DNA from: Bilabrum cf. latius
Lineage: Eukaryota; Bigyra: Bicosoecida; Bigyra; Bicosoecida
DNA length: 64,000 bases
Direction of reading: 5' to 3'
Assembly (NCBI GenBank): GCA_965178125.1
Contig: OZ237765.1
Coordinates: 496,001-560,000 of the forward strand
In this document: positions 22,601-35,042 of the stretch, piece by piece
Numbering within the stretch: position 1 is the stretch's first letter
Layout: the number at the start of each line of letters is the position of its first letter
The notes under the pieces: generated by a model
Seen by the model: only the letters and a program-made list of their open reading frames with translations
Told to the model about the DNA's origin: nothing
The model's database searches: none
Position numbers and translations under genes: made by a program

Positions 22601-24522
22601 CATGCGGGTATTCGGCGGGGCGTGCACTGCATGCGCCGCTCGCGGTGGTACAATGGGTCCTGCTTGCCGGCTGTGCGGCTGCCGCTGCCGGAACGTTTGT
22701 AGCACGCTCTCGGCTGTGCAGCGATGGGGATTTGACTGATCAGGACGACTTTCAGAGAGACGCTGTCCGTCACCTGCTATCGACCGGGGATGAATGCGGC
22801 ATGGATGATTCAGCAAGCGCCCTCTTGCTGTCGGATCCTGGTGACGAGCTGCCTGTCGCGCTCGTGCCTGTCCCAGTCTCGCCTGTCAGCACGCAGCGCC
22901 GCTTCTTACGCGGCAATGGCTCGCTAGACGAAGTCAGCAGAGTCGATTCGCAACAATCATCGTCCGGCTCAAACAGCCTTTCTTAGCCTTCAAAGCACCC
23001 GCAAGTGCAACCTCAAACTGGTATGCATGCTGATCCCGCTGCAGCTCTCACGGGGGTTCGTGTAGATGCATCAACTGGCAGGTCGATGGAGCGCGGGCAC
23101 GACTTGGACCTGAGCTTGCCTACCTCATCGTCATCAAATGCGGATGAACTTCGCCTCCAGACCTTGACGCACATGAGTACCGCTGGGGGGAGCCAACCAG
23201 ATGGCTCCGATAGACATGGTGCGCGCGGTCAACTGTCCTCCAGTTCTGGCATGGTTGGTGTGGTTTCGCAAGGGTTCACTTGTTGTTGCCTTTCAAATGA
23301 GTCTGTTGACATTCTGATTAGCATTGGTAGCTTGTGGAGGATGTTTCAGTACTGGGTCTTGGCTGCTGCGTTGTCTACAGCGCGGCTGGACCTGCCTGCC
23401 ACTTTGCTGTTCACGGCACTCTCTGCTGCACTGATTGCAAGGGCACTGGTCATGGTGGCTGGCGAATGGATACTACCTTGTGGGCACGTAACAATCGGCG
23501 CGTTCTGTGGGGATGCACTTGTAGACAACCGAAACAGCAGGACGTGCTGCAGAACGGTGCGAAAGTCAGCTGTGTCGACTAGTCGTGGAGCACATGCTGA
23601 CCTTGTGACCCTCCCGAGCGAGCATTGCAACTCTATCCAGGAGGGTGCCGGGGCAGAAAACGTCCACAGCGAGGGATACGCTTCTGGTCCATACTTAAAT
23701 GGGGTGAAAGAGAGCGGAGGCAGCGTCGTGCCGGCTGCGGACATCGGTGGTACATCTGGTTCTGCGAAGACGCCGGCAAGCCTGCATCGTTTGCGGCGAC
23801 AGAGTGATGGGAGCGGAGCCCTCTGCGAAGACATTAAAGCAAGTAATCGTTGGCCAGGACATACTGGCATACCGCAAAGCATCAATGGCGACGCATCTGC
23901 GGCAGCTGGTGTCCTGCGTTCCAGCACGTGCGACAACCACCGTGGAACATTCGATACAAGTCAAATAACCCGGTCTGGACACCATGATGCACTACAGTCG
24001 AGGGTTGAGTCCACCGTGGACGATAGAACTATGATTGCAAAGCGAACGATCCATGTCTCTGGCCTGGTTGACTCGCTGACGCCAGGATACATTGTTCTGC
24101 TTCGAGCCTTGCAGACGCTGCAATGGGACACGCAGAGGTTGGCGCTGGTTGGCCTTGGGTCATGGTCTGCGCCGATTCACTCTGCGCTCCAAGGCAAAAT
24201 CATCGATGGGCTGAGGAGCCGTGTTGCTCTGGTGGGGGCCTACCACCGCGTGTGGGAGGATAGCTTTGTGCTTGCGTGCGTGGCGTGGGGACTGGCATGC
24301 ACCATCGGAGCCTGTAAAGCAGGAGCCTGCCTTGGTACGTTAGATCGGTTGTCGGTGAGAGGACATGAGATGTCATTCCGACGAACGAATTAGGCGCTGT
24401 ACTTCTAGCAAAGGCTTGTAGTGGCAGGGCTGCCGGCCGTCCTGTCGCTGGCTGGAGCTGTCATATCAGGATCTCTTGCCGTGTGGACGATGTGCAAAGT
24501 CCGATTGCAAAGGGCCGGCTAA
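19663..24522 (+). CDS. Large membrane glycoprotein of unknown function (5' end uncertain)
   Basis: One plus frame stays open from about 19663 to UAA at 24520-24522 (about 1620 codons), broken only by UAGs at 21301, 21940, 22000, 22384, 22432, 22984, 24391 and 24406. The N-terminal 900 residues look extracellular: Cys-containing, with sequons (NVT, NLS, NCS, NMT) and motifs such as GYNNPTSSVQDTV and YGRYWGDARFGEEGQPW. At least four hydrophobic segments follow: WVLLAGCAAAAAG near 22650, FQYWVLAAALS and LPATLLFTALSAALIARAL near 23345-23460, FVLACVAWGLACTIG near 24265, and AGLPAVLSLAGAVISG near 24425. The last is reached only by reading through two UAGs and lies just before the UAA. No family recognised. 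Between the second and fourth segments is a Ser-rich loop. The true start may use the 19424 exon. Confidence 0.6.
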
Positions 24523-24613
24523 TCTCCGCAAATCGTGATAGAGCAATTTAGGGGCTACGTTGTTGGTTTGGACTGCGCAGCCTTCGGTCAAAAAATATAG
24601 ATAGTCGATACTT

Positions 24614-27600
24614 TCAGTGCGCACCTGCCTGTAGTAGAACGCTGACACACTCCTGGTGATCGCCGTCCCTAGCAGCATCCAACGGGGTCTTTTCTACTCC
24701 GTCCACCATTCGTACGCGATCAATACCGCCTGCCAATCTTCCGAGTCGCAGTCGTTTGGCCAGCTCGAGCGGCCGACCCTCGCGTGCCGCCTTAAATACT
24801 AGGGCAGCGTCCCTGTGCGCGTCGCGTGCCCGTCGCCACAGCAGCACCCGAGCAAAGCAGTGCGACCCTTTCGCTTGATGCAGCCGCGTGATTCTTTCTT
24901 GAAGACCGGGTGTGCTTGCGTCAACCACCCCCGGCTAGTTTGCCTTTTCGAAAGCGAGTGTGATAAGCCGCATCGCCAGTTGCCTTGGTAGGCAACCGAG
25001 CCCGTCGTGTGACCCGAAACCACGTTTCTTCCTTGCCCATACTTCTGCCTCCGCGTACGGCGTACCGGTTTCAACCACACTAGTATAGGACTCGGCATTA
25101 GGGATAGCCGACCAGCGGCTGCCCATCTCGGACGTGTAGAGAAGCAGTTGTCTTGCACCTCGATCATCCACGAGAGCTTGCACCAGCAGATCGATTTCAT
25201 GTCGTCCAGGTGGCCGTGAAGCTGACTCGAACGCTCTCTACGTGTAAGATGCAACCCGATCGGCAGGTAGGCGCTCGCCTTGTTGGATGAGGCGAAGCAT
25301 GCATGCAGCCCGAGCTGGGCTTGGCAAGCTTAAAGCTGAGCTGAGACACATGCCCCTCTGCTTCATCACTGACTGGCCTGCTTCAGCAGCGCAGTGTCGC
25401 TCATGGGTGACATCGGCTTCATCCAGCCAGCCTATAGCCTTTTCCAGACGAGAGTATTGACAGCCAGACCCGGATACTTCGCATCGTTCGGATTGCCAAG
25501 GCAAACCCAAGCAGAGCATTGACGGGTGCTTTCTCCACACGCTAGTCTCCAAAGATTGCCTGTCGTCCAGAGATTGCCTGCGGTGTGGCGACCAAACAGA
25601 ACTCATTCTACCAATCGTGAAACTCAAAAGTGAGCAGTTCTTTGGTATCGCACGCTACCACGATAAGGTAGGGTAGTCCACTCGCATGCCTGTGCTGATG
25701 TCAAGGTGCCGAATTGCTTGGTTTGTTTCAACCACTTGAGCAAATTGCGCATGTCCTGCCGCCGACAGGCCGCAATTGGCGAGATTCAGGCGGGTCAGAG
25801 AGGCGTTGCAGCGCGCAGTCACTTTCCCGGCTTGTTCGGGGGGATTTGGCGGTGGCCACATGAGTGCACGTGCGATAGCAACACCACCTGCATCGTGCAG
25901 ATTCTGCGAGTCCTACAGATCTAGCTCTTCGATGACATCACTGCGCCGAAGCAGGCCCGCGATGATCCTACCTTCCGACTCTGCTACCCCTTTCATGCGC
26001 AGCACTCGCAGCTGCTTTGGGAGCATGTCCTCGATTGCAGCATCAAATACGCCCAAAGACCAGCCCATGAGGTTGAAAGAGAGGGAGAGAGCCTGCAGCT
26101 GGCTGTCCAGCTGGAACACCAATGGTATGCTATTGCCAGGGTTCGATACGCCGTCTCCCACCCATCCCACGACTGCAAGCTTTTCCAGTGACTGGCACTA
26201 CCACAGCCGGGTACAAATATACTCGTTAGTGCTAGTGTCGCGAATTGCCCTGCAAAAGGCAGTGTCCACGACCAACTCTCTCAAGCCAGTGACCTGCTGG
26301 CTGTCTGATGGCCTACCTGACGAAACGCCTGTGGCAACACACTTCTCACTAGTCTTGGTCACAGTAGCCTAGCTTGGACTGCCTGCATACACCTCTGGTG
26401 GGCCGACCAGGTCTAGCACGGCTCGAGTGGTCTTTTCGCCTAATTCGCAGCGTATGAAGTTGATGCGCCGCAGCTGCCTTCGTCGATCCAGATGTGTCGA
26501 GTTTGCGCCCGCGAGCGCCTGGATCACAGCACCAAAGTATGCATCCTCTGCAGAGATGTACAGACACTCAACAGCAGACAGATTCGTGAAAGCTCCTTCT
26601 CTCCCAGCCTGCACCACGCATCTGACCAGACCTTCGCCGAGCTTGACCGCTTGAAGGTGCAGTGACTAGAACGAGAATGGGGGCGGTTGATGGGGCGTTT
26701 CTGCCTGGACCATGGACCAGTCGTCTTTACCTGTGGCTGCACCTGCATGCGAATGTTTTGAGTACCCATCACTGCTGCTGGCTCCAGGTTGGGGGCCACT
26801 GCCCCCCTTGGCACAGCCGGCTTGTGCTTCCGCAAGTGACCATGGAGGCTTGGCGTGACTCACGAAAAACGCAGCCAGAATGTCAGACTGAGATATTTTC
26901 GGTTGATCATCCTATCGAACTAAAGCAAACATGCTATCAAGATCCCCGGTGGACTCATACGGCCATATAGTAGTGTCTTGCTCGCTCAGACGAGCTGGTT
27001 CTGGCTCTCGGTAGCACCCGATGTCGTTCAGACACAAGTCTTTCAGCTAACTACAACTACGTACCGCAAGCCCTACTCGGTGCATGGCGTACTACACATC
27101 GTAGTCATCTGATTGTACATAAAGCTGGACGAGCGCTAGCTCCCGAAGGCCTTGCGAATGCCTGCGAACCATATCAGCGAGGAGCTGCAACGCTCCGACG
27201 TCCAGAGATAGCCCACTGAGGTGCAGCCCTCGTAAAGATTCTTCATCGAAGGATCGCACTTTAGCGATTGATTTGATGAGGTCGTGTGATGCTTCAAGCG
27301 ATGCTAGATCATGGGACATGTAATGTAGGCTTCTGAGGCCGGAGATCCTCGCGAGCAGCCTAGCAAAGGACTTGGCGTATGCACTCGAGTTCGCACTTAT
27401 ACATATAGAAATCGATGCAATTCTGTATAGCTAGCGCTGTTCTGCATTCGCTACGGCTTCTAAGAGCGCCTGGCCTCTTTCTCCGTCTTCGGACGTATCA
27501 ACGATCCGCAGGCTTCGAATAGCATGCGCCCCAGAGGCCAGCTGAGCAATGTGCACAGGTGATGCATCAAGCAAAGTCATCCGTGTCACGGCGTCATTGA

Positions 27601-27667
27601 TATGAATCTCAACGAGGTCGACATCTGTGACCGAGTATCTGTGTTTCACAGCCTCAAGCTCCACCAT
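24614..27667 (-). CDS. Long LRR-ankyrin protein, divergent paralogue
   Basis: From ATG 27667 (MVELEAVKHRYS, with an in-frame UGA just upstream) to UGA at 24614 the minus frame holds 1017 codons with eleven UAGs and no UAA or UGA. Known UAG sites include 27431, 27092, 26666, 26369, 25913, 25655, 25238 and 24935. Leucine-rich repeats run through the body (LRGLHLSGLSLDVGAL, LRRINFIRCELGEKTT, VIEELDL then UAG then DSQNLHDAGGVAIARAL, SLTRLNLANCGLSAAG). The C-terminus is the same ankyrin-like block as in the three short copies (DAALVFKAAREGRPLELAKR). UAG commonly lies in LRR positions that are polar in the family, such as right after LDL. The UAG at 26666 could instead be part of a splice acceptor (TTCTAG), so a Ser/Gly-rich part near 26700-26860 might be intronic. 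Confidence 0.7.
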
Positions 27668-28009
27668 GTGGTGGTATCAAGGTTTCCAGCTGTGCGTCTT
27701 TGGCAGTCGTATATATGAAAATGAATCGAATTCAAGATCAAAAAGGGCTGTGTGTGAGGTCCACCGATCCTATAAATGCGTTCCTGGTAACTATCGTGCG
27801 GTGCAGTTGCTTCGCGGAGTGTGTATCTGGATGGAAAGAACCAACCATCCATCCGGATCATGACCTTACACGAATGTACTACACCCATCTACACACTACA
27901 CTATCATAAATGTATGAGTATACCCTGCTTTGATTCAGGGGTGGCCTATGACAAACACGCAAATATGGGCATTCATTTCATCAAAAAGCCACAAACCAAA
28001 ATAAATCCA

Positions 28010-30040
28010 TCATTGCAGAGGCCCGGCGGGGGATCTCCTCTTCTTGGAGCGAGCACCAGTGCACCGAAGCTTCACCAGGCGGTCGTGCGCCTCCAGCTCG
28101 ACCACTTGCCCGTCATCACCGTGCTCATCCACTCCCTTGGCCCTGATGCCTCTGTACACCGGAACTCGCCCCGCCTCCACCTCGTCAAGCTGGTACAGGA
28201 TGTCAGCCGCCCAAGCGACCACCGCAGGCATCCCCCTCGCCCTATTCGAAGCGATGAAACCCACGAACTCGTCGTAGTCAAGAACGTGGGAGCTGTCCTG
28301 ATCGATGTCCTGGAACAGATGCACCCGCTCGAAATCCGAAAGCAGCATCCTGGCACCGGGTATGCTGGCCCTGCCTTCACCTGCTGCTGCCCCACCCGTG
28401 GCACTCCCTTCACTCGTCACACGCGTATCCCGCTCCACTGCCGCGTCCACGGCAGAGCTGACCGTCTTGCCCTTCGAACCACTCGTCACACTCGTGAACT
28501 CCAGCACCGAGATCACCCCGTCGCTGTCCGCATCGATCCACCCGAACAGCCTGCCCGCGTTCTCCTCGCTCAGCACCTCCCACGGTCGCACTGGCCTCTC
28601 CATCCAGTGAAGGTTCGGACCCTCGACAGGGAGCAGCTCCGGAAGTGCAGCCGGTGTAGACGCGCCTTCCTCGTCTTCCTCTTGTTCTTCTTCTTCTTCT
28701 TCAATCGATGCGGTGCCCTCGCCCTCGCCCTCGCCCTCGGCATCGGGTTGGGGTTGGGGGGGAGCTGCCACCGGCGTGGGAGCCGCTGCTGGCTGCTCAT
28801 CCGGTTTCTCATCTTCATGTTCCTATTGCATGGGTTGGCCGGCGGCGATTTCACCTCCGGCAGCACTGGGCTGTCCAGACCCCTGCGACTCAATCGCCGC
28901 CCCGTCCTTCTCTTCATCTTCATCTTCGTTGCCCTGCTTGTATTCCTGCTCGCCGCCTGCACCGGATGATGGAGCAGAGGGGGCAGCGCCTGCTTGCGCG
29001 TCCGGTGGACCTGGGGGACCTGGGGGACCTGGGGGACCTGGGGCTGCGCTCATCACACTGCTTTCGAGCACTGTTGCGGTTGCGTTGAGGTCCGTCTTGG
29101 ACTCGGAGCCCTACATCGACTTGGACTCGGGGGCCCCGCGGTGGCCCACGGCCGGACTGGGCAGCACCGGCATCGATTCATCGCCTAATGGTGCCCCACC
29201 AGCTGCTGCTGCTGCCCTGTCCTCATGCCCCTGGCCCTGGCCATCTATCTCGGGCTCGGATTCGGACCCGTCCAAACTGCACGCTACTGATCCCAGCTCC
29301 CTGGACTTGCTCGCTGCGATCCGTAATCCCCCCGGCCCCGCGACCCCCGCACTCCTCACACTCCTGACCTCTTCCAGCAGCGACTGCGGAGCCTGTAGAC
29401 CTGCAGCCACGAGGAGAAGGGACACGCCGGCGCACTTGGCCCCGTGGAGCTCCAGCGCCTGCATCCACAGGGCTTGTCTCTTGTCGCCGTCTGCTCTGAG
29501 GAACAAGGGCCGGTCGAAGGCCCAGACCGTCCGCGGTGGGTCCGAGGCTGGCGCTCCCACCAGGCTGCTGGTGTCTTGCTCGCTGTCTTGCTGTTCTGTT
29601 CCCGCGGAGGCAGAGGAGGCTCCTAGAAGCGGCGATACACCTTCATGCCCGCCCTACTTCGAATCTAGTTGGGATCCGCTTGCTGCAGCAGCGCGCGCGG
29701 TGGGGGATCCTGCCAGGGACGGCGCTCGTCCAGCAGAGCTGCCACGCACGCGGAGCATAAATTCCATCGGCTCGGAGATTCCGGCCCACGACGTAGCATC
29801 CGAAGAATCTCCACTAGAGTGTGTTTGGGCTAGAGCAAGGGCCCGCTTTCCATCTGCGGCAACTTCTGGCTTTAAAGTTCTCTTTCCACCGCTCTTCGCT
29901 GCTACCTGCTCCGCGGACTGCAAGGCGCTGGAAATCGCTTCCGCGCCTCCCTCACCGCACGGGAATGCTTCAAATTCAGATAATTGCAAGAATTTATTCT
30001 TCTAGGGCAGCAGTCCTGATAGCCACGAATTTTCATCCAT
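28010..30040 (-). CDS. EF-hand protein with disordered acidic and proline-rich linkers
   Basis: From ATG 30040 (MDENSWLSGLLP) to UGA at 28010 the frame is 676 codons with UAGs at 30002, 29654, 29111 and 28823. Two EF-hand loops are clear near the C-terminus: DADSDGVISVLE followed by F, and DQDSSHVLDYDE followed by F, both with acidic residues at the calcium positions. Upstream, FDRPLFLRADGDKRQALWMQ resembles the final strand and helix of a PH domain whose first half may be the KNKFLQLSEFEAF stretch right after the first UAG. The linkers are Ala/Pro/Glu-rich, with a GPPGPPGPPGPP run and an EEEEEEQEEDEE run. It is probably a calcium-responsive, possibly membrane-recruited protein; no enzyme domain is seen. 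The PH assignment is weak and the EF-hands are solid. Confidence 0.7.
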
Positions 30041-31047
30041 GTAAAAAGAGACCTAACCGTCGTCAACTACCGCCCATCTTTGTTTCCAAGAGCTACCTCG
30101 TAAAATTGAGCCCCCTGGTCCTCTCTTGCAAATTTCGCCTGCATTCAGCATGAAAGCGTGGTGGATTAGCACTACAAGACTGGCTAATGGGCCTGCATCC
30201 GATTGTGCACGCGCCACCAGACTCACCACAGAAGGCTTCAGTGTTCATGAGGAAATTTAATACGATTTAATCAATAGACTTGTTTATACTTGTGGTCGAA
30301 GTTGCAGTCGCTACTATTAAATTTGGCGGTTCAGTTGCGGTGCGGTGCGGTGCGGTGTGTAAGTTGATTTTTGGTGAGGTCCATCGCACTGCACGATGGT
30401 GCTGGTGCCACCACAGCAGCACCAGCAGCAGCAGCAGGAGGAGCAGGAGTTTCAATTGGCTCGCGATCGGGACCATCAATGGGTGGGGCGGCTGCAGGAG
30501 GCCGAGGCAAGGCCAAGGGGCGCGGTCGAGGCCGGCGCAGGCGCAGGGGCAGGGGCAGGGGCAAGAGCGGAGGGATCAAGGTGAAGCTGGGGGCTGCCGG
30601 TGCGGCATCAGCTTGAGCTGGCGGCAGCCGGTCTTGACCGGAGTATCGAAGCAGGCGTTACAGTGTCTAGCTGTGACGAATGCGCAAGCAGAGTGAAGTG
30701 GGCAGGATGTGGTGGTGGAACGAGGCCCCGTTCGCTTGTGGATCAAGTGCAAGTGGGGTGCTCACGGCGATTATGATGCATCTGGCATATAGCAGCATGT
30801 TTGCGTGCCCGCGGTGCCGGCCGCCCCGGCGACAAGCCGCTGGCACGACCCGGACCCGGAGGGGGTGTGACACTGCCACCTGCCGCCAGGACCAGGGGGC
30901 CGGTATTTGAGTGGCGAGGCAGCTCGAGCGAGATGGTAGACGAACGCAAGCAGTTCCTTAAAAGATTGTCCGTATAGTTGTCATTTGTATCTTGGGGTCT
31001 TCAGGTGCGGGGAACTTACAGTTGTGGCTGGCCTGGGATGCACGGGC
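30041..31047. other. Mostly non-coding; Gln/Arg-Gly-rich short frames of doubtful status
   Basis: Two overlapping plus frames near 30371-30616 are compositionally striking. One reads QQHQQQQQEEQEF from an ATG at 30396, the other an RGRGRRRRRGRGRGKSGG tail ending in UGA. Neither has a clear start with splice support, and the antisense strand is Pro-rich. A short (GCGGT)n run lies just upstream near 30338-30358. I cannot decide whether one is a real exon. The rest of the stretch shows nothing recognisable. Confidence 0.3.
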
Positions 31048-32023
31048 ATGAGGCCGATGGGAGCACTGAGTAGCATCCAAGGCCTGAGGCCTTCGCTCCA
31101 GAGCGTGCTCTCGGATGATGTGCGCATTAGTATTGCCGCACATGGTAATTATATGAATATGGCAAGCTACTCGTCGCACATTACCTTGTTTCTAGACCCT
31201 TGCCTCCGTGTGAGCCGCGCCTTCGGGGATTGCTGAGGTAGAGGCGCCGCGCGCACGTTTGGTTCCGTAGAGGTTTACCGCAGTACACACGACATACCGT
31301 CAGTGCACACAGCAAGAGTAACTCAAGCTTAGCGATCATTTTTTTCGCAAGAACCTGATTCCCAAGTTTAATAGACACGAAAGGGTTCACCGTGCAATCT
31401 ATTTCGGTTGCTTCAGCAGGCATTGCCCAGAGCGGCTCCAGCGTCGGCGTCACGACTTCGAAGCGTGCCTCTCGAGGACCCTCTGGCCGCGTGCACCTTT
31501 CAGTGCAACCTGGTGAGGCGCATATTATCCAATTCAAGATTGCGTTGCTTATTTGTGTGAAGGCTGCACTGGTTCACTATTTCGCAACTTGCGACCATAG
31601 TCGTGGTCGCTGCGGTGTGGGTGCGCCTGCCTCAGATTTGCAGGCTTGGCGGCGATTGAGTGAACTAGCCTTGTCACAAACTCATCTTTTAATATTTTGT
31701 AAAACAGATTTTGACCTTATCTGTTCACGTATGCAGGTGGAACCGTATCAGCAGGTTAGCAAGCCCCAGATAGCAATCTCGATCCCATGAACAGGCAGAT
31801 GGTCAGGAATATTCACATCGGAGAGCCTAGTACAAGGCATGAAAAGCCTTCTAAAGCTGGTGAGCTCAGTTCGTCTGCTCGTTGGGCAATAATGGCCGTA
31901 CTAGTCGCTGAACTGAATGAGACCCAATCGGCGGAAGTTGCAAGCGAAGTTCATTGGTTTGTCGCACGTGCGTTTTAGGGACTGTCTTGCAATTACGCAC
32001 CCAGAACCTGGCTACAATTATAA
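31048..32023 (+). CDS. Small three-exon protein of unknown function
   Basis: Exons 31048-31144, 31420-31512 and 31737-32023 join in frame to 159 codons. Introns are 276 nt (GTAATT..TTCAGCAG) and 224 nt (GTGAGG..TATGCAG). The start is MRPMGALSSIQGLRPSLQS. Exon 2 gives GIAQSGSSVGVTTSKRASRG and VHLSVQPG. Exon 3 contains two UAGs and ends in UAA. Exon 2 vaguely recalls the N-terminus of the next gene (GMPQSGADVGTKS), and VHLSVQPG recalls VHLTQPGES in the ubiquitin-domain gene. No domain recognised. The case rests on consistent splice sites and phase. Confidence 0.4.
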
Positions 32024-32268
32024 TAGATAACTACTGCTGATGGCCTGTGCTAACATTCTTGCTCTCATTTGGCACGGGGATGCATGCAACGGCAGACAGC
32101 CATGTGCGGTCGCTCACTGGAACCGTGCGATACCGTGCGATGTTAACGTCATGTGGGACACAGCTAGATTTTATTATTGTATGACTATACGGATTTGCTA
32201 GTTGAATCGTATTGCTGGACGCAGACAGGAGTGCCGGCCATGTCGGTGTTGCGAACTCAAGTATCGCC

Positions 32269-34729
32269 ATGCAGGGAATGCCCCAAAGCGGGGCAGATGT
32301 AGGCACAAAGAGCATCCCTCAAGGTAAGAAAACAAGCTCGTGCATATGATTATCGCAAGTGTTGCACGATAGGGTGCAGTCGAACGTCTTTTGTACCGAT
32401 TTCGCGAGAATGTACGTCATGTGCCGAACTTTTCATCAGCGCAGGAGGTTCGAAGATTGGCGCAAAACGTCAACGCGAAGACACATCTACATTTGATGCT
32501 TTAGCAACTGGCACCCCTCACGTCTCGCTGTTGGACACCCTGGCGAGCATCGCAACCAGCATTCCCATGACCAACGTGGAGCCGCGGATCGCACAGCAAC
32601 CGCCGGCGAAATCTCGCAGAGTTGGCAGCAGTGGTGCCATGAGCTTTCTATCGTTAGATCAGCCGTCTGGCGTGCAAAGCGTGGCTCCTCTTGACTTCGA
32701 ATGGCCGCAGGCGGCATCTCGAGTTGCCCCAACCCGGCTGGCTGGGCCTCATTCGGACACATTTTCGACGCAGCTGCCCGGTACAGGATAGCTAGGCAGC
32801 TCATACTCTGCTCACTGGTCCTTCATCACCAATGGCACGCCGGGGGTATATCCTTACGACGCTGAATCTCGCGCAGCACGTCCCCGAGCAGATACCCACG
32901 AGCGAGCACAGCGCGCCGGCCGCGTGATGCAGACTGTGGCGAGCTCTGTTGGGGCCGGATTCGCAGCTGGGCTCGTGCTCCCCGCCCAGGCAGGCATGAA
33001 ATCCGTAGACATAGCCTCTACCACCGGGAGCGTGCATGGAGACGGAAGCGAATCCGCCCGGTCGGGATTCGCAACGGCTGCAGGAGAAGGAGACGGAGCG
33101 TCCTATGCCAAGCGATCCGGACCTCCCGGCGTGGAAGGACCCTCCCAGTCCTCGGCCTCGGACAGCGTCCGGAACTCGCCCGGGAATGCGAGCGGAAACG
33201 GGGTCGAAGCGACGGCGCCGCACAGCCCAGCCATGGCTGCAAGCTTTGGTGTGACGAGTGAACTTGCTGGTGTGACGAGTGCGGTGCTGCCTGCCCCACA
33301 GGTCGCAGGTCGCGCGAGGGAACAAACGAGCGATGCCTCGATGCGCCAGCAGTACCAACGGCGGCACCAACCGCGAATGGGACATGAACAGGGACAGCAC
33401 TGCCAGCATGCCCGCTGGTATGACCAGCATGCGCATATGCTTCAGCTGCAACACATGCAGAGACTGCAGCAAAGGCGGCAATACCAGTTGCAGCTGCAGA
33501 AACAGCTGCATGAGTTGCAGCAGCAGCGGCAGCAGCTATACCAAAGCCGCCTATTGGGCATGGGACCAGCTGCCACGGGCGTGAACATGAATACAGGCAT
33601 GGGCATGGGCATGGGCATGGCTGTGGGTGCGGGTGCGGAGGTCCGCACGAGCAGCAGCGCGGGCCGTATCCCAGGTGCAATGCACGGTGGCGCTGCCACG
33701 ACGACAACGGCATGGCGCGGATCTGGCATGCAGGCTGGTGCGGTGGGCGCTGTCCCCAACTAGCACCCAAACCCCCACCTTGGGGTCCTAGGTGCCTGGG
33801 GGGGGTTCCATCCGGGATCGATGGGGACCCACGGTGCAGCACATTGGGCATATCTGCCGGCGTCCACCGGCGGCATGGGGTATGGAGGCACGGGTGGTCG
33901 CCCGGTTGCATCGTCCTCCTCGTCCTCGTCCTCCTCCTCCTTCACCTCTGCCGCGATCCGGATCGGCTGGGATCGAGGTGTGACGAGTGCGCCCATCGAC
34001 GACGGGTACGCCGTGGCGCAGCAGCTGTCCGCGCTATCATCATCCTCCATGCCTTCAGATGCCGTGCACGAGACACGAGGTGCCAGCAATGGCGGCGGCA
34101 TGACAGGGGGCGGCGACGCTGGAATCTCTACCTCTCTCGGCATCTCTGTGTCTGGAAAACCGACGAGCATCGCCAAGCCGGTGATTGGGACCCCTGCGCC
34201 CCGCTCGGTGTTCGGCCCCGTGAGCGCCATGGGCCAGCAGGAGCTCTCCAGTGGCCGCACGATCGACTCGTACATCCTCACGGCCCAGGACGGGTACAAA
34301 TGCGCCGTGTGCAGCCGGCATTTCAGGGAGAAAGCCAAGCTGAGACGGCACGTCAAACGGGTGCACGAGGGCAGGCGAGACCACAAGTGTCCCCAGTGCG
34401 GGAAGGGGTTCAAGGGCTCGGACGATCTCAGGAGGCACATCCGGGGCGTGCATCAGGGCGTAAGGCGCTACACGTGCCCGACGTGCAAGTGGAAATTCGG
34501 GCAGAGGTCTAACCTGAGGAGGCACCTGGAGGCGGGCGGGTGCAAGGAGGGGATGGGGGCACCACCCGGAGCCGAAATGGATGAGCCAGAGGCGTCGGTG
34601 GAGTCCTCGTCCCGCGGCAGCGATGCCTCGTCTAGACCGGGGAATGAGGGACTCGTGGGCATCCGTCAGGCAGGCCTTGTAGGGCCGGTGGACCCCCTCA
34701 TTGGGAATGGGAGCTCCACTGCGATCTGA
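32269..34729 (+). CDS. C2H2 zinc-finger protein, probable transcription factor
   Basis: Exons 32269-32323 and 32445-34729 (121-nt intron, GTAAGA..GCGCAG) encode about 779 aa. Internal UAGs are at 32789 and 33761 and the end is UGA. A basic stretch near the N-terminus (GAKRQRED) looks like a nuclear localisation signal. The middle is disordered: a Gln/Leu/His-rich block (QLQKQLHELQQQRQQL), Met-Gly repeats and Ser runs. Three tandem zinc fingers follow near residues 635-725: YKCAVC..H..H, HKCPQC..H...H and YTCPTC..H ending in Cys (a C2HC finger), with the GR/GVR-type linkers usual for C2H2 arrays. It is probably a DNA-binding regulator; targets unknown. A standard-code prediction would split it into three pieces and separate the fingers from the N-terminal part. 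Confidence 0.85.
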
Positions 34730-35042
34730 TTCGTTCGGTACGATGCAGTGCGATGTGCTACTAGCGATGCTGCAGCCCGAGGGTTGCATCTGTGCCCAAC
34801 CGCTTGCGATGATGTTCGTGCGGATTGAGGCCAGGGCGGCGCCATCGAAAGCAGCGTGTGTCATTTGTTTAGTCCTCCAGTGGTAGCCCGTCCATGGCCC
34901 CTTTGCCAGTTCAGTTTGTTCACCCACTCTGGCCACTCGTCACATTGAGAACTGCTGCCCGTGATCGTCCGGGCAAGAACGGGAAGTTTGCAAGTCGCAC
35001 TAGACTTCGAAAATCATCTCTTTCGAAAACACCCGTCCAACT
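34730..35042. other. Intergenic, zinc-finger gene to Deltex-like gene
   Basis: About 310 bases between two plus-strand genes. It must carry the 3' end of the first and the promoter of the second. An 11-base partial match to the recurrent 13-mer lies at 34934-34944 on the minus strand. No coding sequence was seen. Confidence 0.4.

Noticed and set aside
28713-30005. Plus-strand 430-codon open frame
   Set aside because: It is antisense to the EF-hand gene, which has recognisable EF-hand loops; the open antisense frame is a GC-bias effect.
30338-30616. RGG-type nucleolar protein
   Set aside because: Two frames compete, neither with a supported start or splice pattern, so it was left as a note only.
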